Shown here piece by piece: positions 55,169 through 64,000 of a DNA stretch of 64,000 nucleotides (position 1 is the first letter of the stretch; each line of letters starts with the position of its first letter). The notes below the pieces were generated by a model. The model did no database searches and had not been told where the DNA came from. It worked only from the letters and a program-made list of their open reading frames with translations. The translations under genes and the position numbers were made by a program. Source of the stretch: Physcia stellaris (taxonomy: Eukaryota > Ascomycota > Lecanoromycetes > Caliciales > Physciaceae); the NCBI GenBank assembly GCA_018902385.1, contig JABSSW010000020.1, forward strand, positions 441,546-505,545, written 5' to 3'.

Positions 55169-58100
55169 ATGGCCAGTAACAACGCTACTACAGTCATCTC
55201 GGGGGAAAACAACGCAGGACTCAACGTGGGACAAATAAATTATGCAGCTGGCAAGTAATCAACAATGTTGAAGGCTTAGCACATTTGCTGATGTATAAGT
55301 AATAGATCCCGAGTCAAGATGGCGAAGAATCAGATCTTGGCTATCCCCGTTGCAATTTTGGCAGAAGCAGGACAACGTATTCTCCGATCATCATCCAGGC
55401 ACAGGACAGTGGTTCCTGGAGTCGGATCAATTTCAAAATTGGCTTGATGGTAATCCCACATATCTTTGGTGTCATGGTGCTCCTGGCTCTGGGAAGACAG
55501 TAATTGCCTCCATCGCGGTTCATCACTTACGTCAAAGATTCTCCAAACATCCACGAGTGGGCGTAGCTGCTATTTACTGTGAGTGGAAGAAACGAGAAAG
55601 CTTATCAGCAGTAAATCTCCTTGCAAGCATATGGGACCAGATTAGCCTCGACAATCCCCTGGCTGAAAACACCGAAGAGATCCGAGCGATCGAGGCCTCA
55701 TACAACTACCATACCAAACATGGCACCACAGTCGGGTCCCAGGAAATATTTTCGATCCTCAAACGCAAAGTTGAATACTTAAGCTCCGTTTACGTTATTA
55801 TCGACGCTTTGGACGAGCTATCCGAAGATGACAGTCGCTCAAGTGCTTTCATTGAAGCCTTACACAAACTTGCAGAGTCAACACTCACAAATGTGCATAT
55901 CCTTGCTACGTCGCGTTTGACGCAACCTCTTCTCAATGACCCCAGCATCTTCCAGATCAATGCGTCGCCCGATGACATCAAGCTGTTCGTTCACCATGCC
56001 ATCTCGCAAGGTCTATCTTCTAGCCGTTACTTGTCGGGTCATATAAGAAATACTCAAGAGCTCAAAGAAATCATTATAAAAGCCATCAGCGCGAACGCAA
56101 GTGGATTGTGAGTCTCTCGCCGCACTCTCTGCAGCTCCATGTAATGATCTAATGATTTCTGTAGGTTTCTTCTAGCACGGTTTTTCGTGCTGTCATTGAG
56201 GTACAAGACTAACGTTTACGACTTGGTCGATGCTGCGGAGAAGTTTTCTTGGAATATCGATGAGCAATACGCGGAAATAATAGACCGGATAGAGCAACAA
56301 AGTGCCGATCATCGTTGTCTCTCTTGGCGAATTTTGACATGGATTGTTCACGCCAGCCGTTCTATTACAGTGCCAGAGCTTCGCCACGCACTCGCAGTCA
56401 GGCCTGATGATAAGAACATTAATGTCGCACGTCTTGAGGCTGAGGATATCTTCGTACCCTGTTGCCACGGACTTGTCTCCATTGAGCAGGAGACCCAGAT
56501 CATTCGGCTTGTCCACCATACGGCTCAGCAATATTTGAGTGACAAACGATCGAAACTTTTTCCAGAGGCGCAAGCCCATATCTTGCGTACATGCCTAACA
56601 TACCTCTCCTTCGATGAATTTGCAAGGGGTCGCTGCAGTTTCGAAACTTTCGACCCGTATGCTGTCAATAAAGTCGCAAACGGCAAACGTATCGCTAGGA
56701 GGAGGTTCTTGCCTGAGCGCCTTTCAAAGTTTCCCTTCTTGCACTATGCAGCTGGCTCCTGGGGCCAACATGCAGTCGGAGAAGTTGGGTTATCTCATTC
56801 GAAAGAGATATTAGCATTCCTGCAAGACTCAATGTTGCTTGAGAGTGCAGCCCAAGTTCAAGATAGCAACCTGAGCTATACGTGGCCAAAGAGTGAAGAA
56901 AACATGAGTAACATCAAGAGGAACCTGCCTCTCTTTGTAACTGGATCTTTCGGACTAGATCGCATCACGGGAATGTTACTCGCAGAACTCGATGACGTCG
57001 ACGTGAACGCTAGCTACGGATCCAATAAGACTTTAGTCTTGCACCAGGCTGTCGAATCAGGCAACGCAGGCTTGACCCGTGTTCTGCTCCACTCAGGTGC
57101 CGATGTTCGGCTTCTAGAGGAGCGTAGTGGTGCCAATCACTCAGTCCTGTACAAGGCTATTGCCTGTGGACATAACGAGATTGTAGACATTTTACTAACA
57201 CATGGTCAAGGCGAGCTCATCGACCCGAGTGCTCTCTATTGCGCCACCTTTTGCAAAAACAAGGCCGTAATTCACTTAATGATTACCCATTCATCTAATG
57301 CGACTCAAAGGAGAGAGCGTCTGCACCAGATCCTGCTGCACGCGGCTTGTCTGGAACAGTTGTCGATCATTGAACTCTGTTTGCAACTCGGTGCTGACCC
57401 CAGCTCTAAAAGTGCTGACGGTGAGACTGCTCTTTCTACTGCAATTAAGTATGGGAGACCGACTGCTGTCGAAATTTTGCTGAAAGCAAATCACCCTATC
57501 ACTGGATGGGAAGAAAATGGAACTAATCTTCTCAGGCTAGCCGTAAGTACCCACGAAATCATTGCGGAGCGCCTGAGATGTATCAGGGAATACGGACATG
57601 CTTACAAAGGGATACCTGAAAATTCGAACAGTCCCGGCTCCTTGCTAGAACCGATGAAGCCCGATCATTGGTTCACGAAGAGGCTTGATGTATGGTTGCA
57701 AGACTTTCAAGCAAAAGATCTGTACAAATGGCCAGAATTCAAAGACGATGTCTACGAAGATTCCAGCCATGTTGAGGTTATGCGGAAAATTCTCTCACGT
57801 GGTGGCAATGTCAACGAGAAAAACTCTGACGGCGAAAGTCTATTACATCTCGTAGTACGCAGCACGTCAGAAAGAGCTCGTGCATTTCTCGAATCAGCAA
57901 ACGGTCTCGAGATTGATGCACGCGACCAGAATGGAAGAACTCCACTCCATTATGCTGCAGCCGTGGGACAAGTTGATACAATGAAGCTATTACTAGAACA
58001 TGGAGCAAACATTAACATCAGAGATAATTATGGAGCGAGCACGCTGCACCTCGGTATCGCATCACCGGCTTGTACCGAGCTGACCATAGAGCGTGGTAAT

Positions 58101-58502
58101 TTGATCCATGCCCAGGACAATGTTTGCCGGACTGCTCTTCACTACGCTGGATTGCTGGAAGATAAGAGCCTGGACGTCAAAAAGATGCTTCTTTCAGCTG
58201 GAGTGCGAACCGGAACGGTGGATATCCAGAAGCATACTGCTCAGCTTTTCTTCGATACATTTGCCTATCAGCGCTATGATTATCAAGATGTCATAAGCTG
58301 GATCGACGGGTTGAGGTACGGCGGCTGTTCAGAGCTAAGGGAAGGAGCATTATACGGTGCGATTGATAATTCTCATTACTACGTCAAAAATTATGGCAAA
58401 ATTTGGACGAGGGACGTGAAAGAGATGATGAGAAGCTCATCTGAAGAGAAAAAGACCTGGAGTGTGGTGTCCGATAGTGACGAGGAAGATTTCGACGCTT
58501 GA
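55169..58502 (+). CDS. NACHT-ankyrin NLR with N-terminal amyloid-like motif
   Basis: Three exons: 55169-55254, 55319-56107 and 56165-58502; donors GTAATC and GTGAGT; frame is kept, giving about 1070 residues. Exon 1 encodes MASNNATTVISGENNAGLNV then GQINYAAG, matching the C-terminus of the divergent SesB-type protein. The linker WLSPLQFWQKQDNVFSDHHP then GTGQWFL is typical of fungal NLRs. NACHT domain: P-loop CHGAPGSGKT (~83-92), VYVIIDALDEL as Walker B region (~185-195) and ILATSRLTQPL as sensor. Residues ~575-985 hold about eight to nine ankyrin repeats (GRTPLHYAAAVGQVDTMKLL, EHGANINIRDNYG and diverged ones). The repeats differ from one another, unlike the near-identical repeats of fast-evolving HET-E/NWD-type receptors. 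Likely role: a receptor that detects a non-self or stress cue through the ankyrins, oligomerises, and converts the SesB-type hydrolase to an active amyloid-bound form. The first short exon is easily missed by gene finders. Confidence 0.9.
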
Positions 58503-59431
58503 GGCGACCGAGTCAACCGGATCAATGCCAAATCTTACGGAAAAGGTCATTGAAGCGTATTACTATCATTGTTCTCTACTTTGAACCTTCTTCACCTTTC
58601 TACGCTGACAAGGCTTGGATCGTCGACACTGGACAGTCGATCAGCTTCCCTAGATCTAGAGCAATATCAATAGTCAGGCAAAACCGTGATATTAACTTTC
58701 TTACCTTGTGGCAAAGAATTCGCGGACCCTGCGAACTGTTGACTAGCGATCAGCGAACTAGTGGATTCGTTCTCCTACCATCGTAGACCTTATTTCTCCT
58801 CCTTAAGGAAGAAAGGTCATTCGGCATTTGCGAGCTCTGAGGGTCCTCATGGTATTTCCCTTTTAAGCCTCTACGCCATGCAGCTCCACACGTCGGAAGT
58901 AGAAAAGATGGGCAACAAAGGCCTGTGCCTCATGAGATTAGCACGAACTTTATGGAAGATTAAGCACTAGTTCATGCATGGCATGACCCACGGAGGTGGT
59001 TTGGCTTTGGCTAGAATCTGGGGTACCTGGGGCTAATAAAGGCAAGAATTATGCGCACCAATAGCAAGCTCGCTCCCGCCCAAAATTTCCGATCTTTGAC
59101 TACTCCAAATCCTCCTTCCTTGTCGTTCACATGCCGTCTTCCGTTCTGTGCCTTCATTGCATCAGATTCCCCTTAGTGTCATCTTAGACCATCCGACGGT
59201 CCGACAACCAACGTTGTCGATAGTAGCATGAAAAGGGCTGTTCCACCCAAAATTGTCAGGCCTCCTCGGTTACGGCATTTGCCCGTTCTAGCTCATTCCT
59301 TCAAAGCTTGATGGCCTCTATCTATAATTCTCTCGGTCGCCCCCGCGATTGCTATCGAGGAAATGCCGGTCTTCACTTTTCTTACTGGTGTTGGATAGTC
59401 TTCCATCCTATTCTGTCCTTACAATTCAGAG
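58503..59431. other. No gene recognised; possible missed 5' exon
   Basis: The segment SIILSVAPAIAIEE readable near 59318-59360 looks like the end of a signal peptide for the CFEM gene, but no in-frame ATG is visible before it. Otherwise no feature seen. Confidence 0.35.
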
Positions 59432-61292
59432 ATGGCCGACTTGGCAGGTGCCGTTACTCAGCTGGTGGAGGCCATTCCTCAGCTCGCTGCGGTGCCAAAA
59501 TGTGCTGTGAGTGCGCAATCAGTTCAGCGTGATAACCAATACTAACGGACAGTCAGCTTCCTGCATTCGCTGTCATAGCCGGCAAAGGTTGTGGTGTAGA
59601 CTTGGACTGCATCTGTGCCAACGACAACTTCTTCCTGACTATCCAAGGAGTCATCCTCCAAGGCACTTGCACCCCAGTTGAGGCCCAAGGTGAGGCTTTA
59701 TTGAGATACGTCTAGCCCAAAAGCGTGTATCTTGAGTTTTGTGCTGTTGTTGTGCTCTCGCATATCTCTAGGAAGATAGCTCCAGAGGAGGAGGAACCCC
59801 TTGCTACCTCTCCTGCATTCTACTAGTATCATGCTAACGTCTATTTCTCGTCAGTCTCCTTATCTTCTACACGCAGCATATGTACCAAAGCTGTGCCATG
59901 GCTTGGCAAAACTCGAGGACCAGAGGTCGTGGCGTCCATTACGATTCTGACTGTACTAGCTACTGTCGCAGTCATGATGCGATGTATGGCCAGGAGAATC
60001 TCGAATTTGAAATTTGGATTGGATGATTGGTTGATAATGTTGGCATTGGTATGGTCTTATGGTCTCACAATCACTCAGTATATTGGTAAGCCGTTGCTTC
60101 TTGCTTGGGAATTTTCGCATGGAAAAACTTACTGATGGCGATCAGCGGTACACTATGGCTTCGGAAAACACATTCTCATGCTTGATCTCGAGCAAATAAC
60201 GGCCTTCACAAAGGTAAATGAGCTGCCACTCCCATAGATTCCTAAAAGTGGATGAGCAGATCGCCACCTGTCATCTCCGCTACCATGAAATCACCAAAAA
60301 ATGGTCTGGACTGATTTCGGATATTCATCAGGCTTTTTTTGCATCCACCGTGATTTTTCCCGTCAGCGCCGCAGCCCTCAAACTCTCCGTCCTGTTCTTG
60401 TATCAACGAATTTTTCCAGACCGGCGGTTTAGAAATATCTCCATCATCATTGGACTTGTCGTCATCGTATGGTTCATCTCGTTCATCTTTCTCCAGTTCT
60501 TCACCTGCATCCCACTGGCGTTTTTCTGGGACAAATCGATACCCAACGGAAAATGCATCAACTCGAACTATGTTGCATACTTCGGCACCTCACCACTGGA
60601 TATCCTCACCAATATCGCCATCTTGGTACTGCCAATACCCCACCTCTGGAACTTGCAAATGCGGAGAGCCAAAAAGATAGCAATCACCGTGATCTTTGTA
60701 TTGGGAAGCTTGTAAGTCAATTTGGGGTTTCGAACGTGTCGCTATGCTGACCATACTCCCCCAGCGCCGCCATAGGCAGCATAGTGCGGATTCCCTTCCT
60801 CGTGGAACTCAAACCGACGGACGTATCCTGTAAGCCCAGCAAATCCGCCAGAAGAAGCGCTCTTCACCTCGCTAATCCCCCACAGATACCGTCGTCAACG
60901 CAGGCATCTGGCTAAACGTCGAATGCAACATCGGCATCCTCTCCGCCTGCCTCCCCGTCCTCCGCCCCCTCTTCAAGAAAACCTTCCCCACCACCCTCCG
61001 CTCCAAGATGTCCAGCGGCCGCACACAACGCTACGGAACCGGCTCCCAGCGTCTCCCGGACGGCGACAAAATCCCCAGGTCAAGCACGCTGGGAGATGGT
61101 AGCACGGGCGTCTACGGTGGCAAAGCGAAGAATCATAGGTCCTGGTATGATAACGGGGTGTCGGCGAGCGCGACGAAGAATGAGGGCGGGAGTGCGTCGA
61201 GTCAGGAGGAGATGGTGCCGTTGGGGAAGATTGCTGTTAGGCATGATGTTGCGTGGGAGGAGAGGGAGAGGGATGCTGCTTCTGCGATTTAG
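59432..61292 (+). CDS. CFEM-domain, SAT4/PTH11-like seven-helix receptor protein
   Basis: Multi-exon gene. Exons 59432-59506, 59557-59689 and about 59854 onward read in frame: VPKCALPAFAVIAGKGCGVD then LDCICAND, GTCTPVEAQ and ICTKAVPWLGK. This is a CFEM domain followed by a SAT4/rhodopsin-like membrane region: VVASITILTVLATVAVMMRC, FGLDDWLIMLALVWSYGL, AVHYGFGKHI, LSVLFLYQRIFPDRRF, FISFIFLQFFTCIPLAFFW, LDILTNIAILVLPIPHLWNL, ITVIFVLGSL and YTVVNAGIWLNVECNIGILSACLP. The hydrophilic C-terminal tail is rich in Ser and Gly. CFEM domains usually carry eight Cys; six are visible, with the expected second and sixth replaced. The N-terminal start is uncertain and a signal-peptide exon may lie upstream. 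Related PTH11-type proteins sense surfaces or host cues in plant-associated fungi. Confidence 0.85.
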
Positions 61293-61510
61293 GATTTAGG
61301 GATGGATGGTGGCGTTAAGGTGTTCAATGCTGCACCCAACTACTTTGGTTGTGCTATCGGTGTACCACGGTTTCGAGCCCAAATAGTGCGTACCATTTGA
61401 CCCATTTCCCAAACCCTCCGAGATGGTGTGGTACCATGCAGAGGACCATGATTTGATTTTGTACCGAGAGTGCAAGTGACGCAGCTGGTTTAGTGTATTC
61501 TTTAAGGCGA

Positions 61511-62097
61511 CTACTGCACTGACACCCCTTTTACTATTCTGACATTCTCGAAATTTACTAAATTGACACCCTCTATCCGGGACGCGTATCGACGATTCGC
61601 GCATCCGTATGTAACTCAACGCAGAAGTCCTCTATTCAGGTGCCTAACAGTCAATCGTCGCTCGGAACTCAGACTCCTTCAGAGGCCCAACGAGGACGAG
61701 AAGAGAGGAAGACAAATAGAGAAAATCGCGAAGAACGAGCAGACCGCGAAAAACGTGAGAACAGAAAGATGAGTGCGATTAATGACAACAAATCTACAGA
61801 TGAGAATGCGTTTGCGAGCATGTTGCTCTATTGTACAATAAATCGAGACCTTCGAGGTCTCGCAGACATCAAGAATCAATGATATTCTTCGATATTGCAT
61901 ATTACATCATTCTTTGCGAGTTGGAGGTTTCGAGAATCGTGAGATAATGACCCATTTTTGGTGTAAAATGGAGGTCTTCCTCGGAAACCTCTCGACTCAT
62001 GAGAACTTTTCTCGTGAATATACCAAATCGAGCGAAAAGGGGTGTCAGAATAGCAAAAGGGGGTGTCAGAATAGTAAAAGGGGTGTCAGTGTAGTAG
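61511..62097. mobile_element. 587-bp TIR element (MITE-like)
   Basis: 34-bp terminal inverted repeats, differing at one position: left 61511-61544 (CTACTGCACTGACACCCC...) and right 62064-62097. Inside the right end, the unit GGGGTGTCAGAATAG[TC]AAAA occurs three times in tandem with variation. The left end has two GACA(C/T) copies and a third GACACCC further in. The interior has short ORFs without a transposase domain, so it would depend on a transposase elsewhere. No clear target-site duplication was found. Confidence 0.7.
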
Positions 62098-62831
62098 AAA
62101 CCTTCTTTAATTCCCAAAAGTTAAGGCTGCCAATCAGGGTACTCTACTCAGAACCTCGTTTTTCGTCCATGTGTAGGGCTTGAAAACACTCCCCCGCACA
62201 CCTAATTTTGTCGCAATTTCGTACCATGGCTCACATGTCCGGCGTGTAGTTCGTCGGACTTTGCTTGCAGGTACTAGCGTTGAGCTCGAAATTCTCGATT
62301 ATCGCGTCGTTATTTTGAATGCTGCTACTATACTCCTTATGACTAGCATGACAGGGCATACAGGTCGACATATAGGAAACCCGCTTCATGAGGTCCTCAC
62401 GATCGCGGGAGGCCATATGGTACGATGCAGTACATATGAGACGATCGAGAAAAGTACCCCCTCAATTTATGTGGAGGCCCACAACTCACTAGCGTCGAGA
62501 ACGAATCGCGTTGTTGTTACTCGCATTGCGTCAAGAACGTGTTATGTGCTGCTGCTATACTACCAATCGCCTATTTTCAGTATTTCTTGCTTTTCGGAGC
62601 CCTCACAGTTCTTTGACCCCACATACACCGAGTACATCTAGGATGTAAGGAAAATGGCTTGGGGAAAAGAGGTCTGACGACCCGTATTGTTCGGGATAGA
62701 GAGTTCGGGAAAGCAGGCACTAGGATTGAGCCATCCTGTGTCATACACCACTCAGCTCCCAATCTCCACCAACTCGAAAGGACACTCTCCGCTCGCTCCT
62801 ATCATATCTGATAATACGACATGCTGTCAAG
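62098..62831. other. No gene recognised
   Basis: The plus-strand ORF at 62180-62641 lacks a recognisable domain and looks non-coding. This is the 3' flank of the MFS gene. Confidence 0.35.
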
Positions 62832-64000
62832 CTACGTCACATACATAAACCGCGGGCTCTCATCCCCCATCTCGTCAATCTCCTCCTCCGTCTTCCCAAG
62901 CGCCTTTCCATCTTCTCCCCCCGCGCGTCTCCGCGCATTGAGTCTGGCAAACGTCCACCACAGCAGACCCGAGACTACGCCGCTGAGCGCTAGCAACGCG
63001 ATGGTGACGACGTGGCCCGTTATATAGCGCGGGGAATCGACTGTGGGGTATAGCTAAAGTGAGAATTCTCTCAGCAAAGTCCGACTTAAAAGATCACCGA
63101 GGTTAACAACTCACATAAGGCGCCGCAATGCCAGCGCTGTTACCGGCCATGAGCTGCATCCCCACCGCCGTGGACCGCTTCCCGTAACGGGGCAGATTGG
63201 AAGGCAGCCATACGAGCGCGGTGCCCGCGACGAGGAAAACGCCCGCAGCGATCACGAAGCAGCCTGCGTACGGAACCGCGATGCCATTTCCCGCAACCAG
63301 CATGATATGTCCCACTATAGAGACGACCGCCCCCAATATCCCAAAAGCGGCACGATGCTGCATCCTATCTGAGATGTAGGCTATGATGATATACACGATG
63401 GCAGCGCAGGCCCAACACGGCACCGTGAGCGCTTGCACGTACAGGTTCGACCAGGCTGGGTTCACTGCTTTGACGATGGTGGGGAGGAAGATCGCGTACG
63501 AGAAGAGTTGGATGTCGGCGGGAAAATTGATCAGGGCGAAGGCCCAGACTTTCCAGTCTTTGAAGGCGGCTAGGATGTCTGAGCGGTGGGGCGTCTGGGC
63601 TGAAGGCACGAGTGCTTCGCGTTGCTCGCCTGCGCTGCGGAGGACGAGGAGTTTGCGCTCTGGGGGCGAGAGGTACCAGGCTGTTTCGGGGGAGTCGGCG
63701 AGGAAGAACCAGCCGAAGATGCCGAGGCATACGGATGGGATACCTTCGATTATCAGTAACCTGATTGAAGTCTGTTAGCTGCTAGCATTATACTGCGTGT
63801 TTGGAAAGAGCGTGGAAGTCTCACCATCTCCATGCCCGCAGGCCAAGATGTCCATCGATGTATCCAATCCCATACGCTAAGAGGCCGCCGATGGCACCAG
63901 CGAGAGCTGCACCACATACTATGTAGCCAAACCGCACTGCGAGCTCTCTGCGGGAGTAGAAAAGCGTCAAGTAGATGATCAAGCAGGGAAATGAAGGGCC
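62832..64000 (-). CDS. MFS transporter, ACS (Dal5/allantoate-permease-like) family, partial
   Basis: 3' part of a multi-exon minus-strand gene; the start lies beyond the right edge. Upstream exon: GPSFPCLIIYLTLFYSRREL, FGYIVCGAALAGAIGGLLAYG. Next: LLIIEGIPSVCLGIFGWFFL, LADSPETAWYLSPPE, WKVWAFALINFPADIQLFSY, YIIIAYISDRMQHRAAF, MQLMAGNSAGIAAPY. The last exon ends ARRRAGGEDGKALGKTEEE and FMYVT with the stop at 62832-62834. The ADSPETAWYL and RxELxxR(F/I)G(Y/L) features fit anion:cation symporters of the Dal5/Tna1/Vht1 group, which import organic anions, allantoate, vitamins or nicotinate at the plasma membrane. The substrate cannot be told. Frame is kept through the visible introns (63054-63108 region and about 63772-63823). 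Confidence 0.88.

Noticed and set aside
62180-62641. 153-codon plus-strand ORF
   Set aside because: No domain, no signal peptide and composition unlike neighbouring genes; lies in repeat-rich sequence after the TIR element.
1-64000. CRISPR array or bacterial operon structures
   Set aside because: Introns, protein families and gene spacing are those of a filamentous fungus; none of the tandem repeats has regularly spaced unique spacers.

Overview
The window comes from a filamentous ascomycete (Pezizomycotina). Genes are split by short GT-AG introns of about 40-70 bp, often with CTAAC/CTGAC-like branch sites. The protein families are typical of such fungi: UstYa/DUF3328, DUF3716, CFEM plus SAT4-type seven-helix receptor, SesB plus NACHT-ankyrin NLR, Zn2Cys6 regulator and fungal tyrosinase. 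I cannot place it to species. Roughly half of the window has no convincing gene and holds several repeat families.

Layout: (1) 2.4-4.4 kb: a small secreted peptide with internal repeats, divergent from a UstYa-like oxidase; a candidate RiPP locus. (2) 6.6-7.7 kb: secreted GH128-like glucanase. (3) 8.5-11.8 kb: MULE-type transposase downstream of ~210-bp tandem repeats. (4) 13.0-18.4 kb: two inverted tRNA-derived (SINE-like) repeats flanking minisatellites and a five-exon DUF3716 gene. (5) 19.6-23.2 kb: five-exon tyrosine recombinase divergent from a three-exon partner gene, probably a mobile element. (6) 24.8-35.7 kb: secreted beta-mannosidase, a perfect 40-bp-arm hairpin, a Rossmann-fold protein, two small secreted proteins and an unknown protein. 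(7) 36.5-45.0 kb: an unknown protein, then a duplicated divergent two-gene module (small protein + APH-type kinase). (8) 47.4-52.6 kb: tyrosinase with an apparent 1-bp frameshift, and a Zn2Cys6 regulator. (9) 53.0-58.5 kb: SesB-type hydrolase divergent from a NACHT-ankyrin NLR. (10) 59.4-64.0 kb: CFEM/SAT4 receptor-like protein, a 587-bp TIR element, and an MFS transporter cut by the right edge.

The strongest functional link is the SesB/NLR pair. The last exon of the hydrolase and the first exon of the NLR encode matching short motifs (SGxNNxGxNxGQ[VI]N), the hallmark of fungal amyloid signalling between an NLR receptor and its cell-death effector. The second is the small-protein/APH module, present twice with the same orientation and the same first-intron position; I know of no described function for it. 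The third is the UstYa/peptide pair. Splice sites were placed by eye and gene models have not been checked against transcripts.
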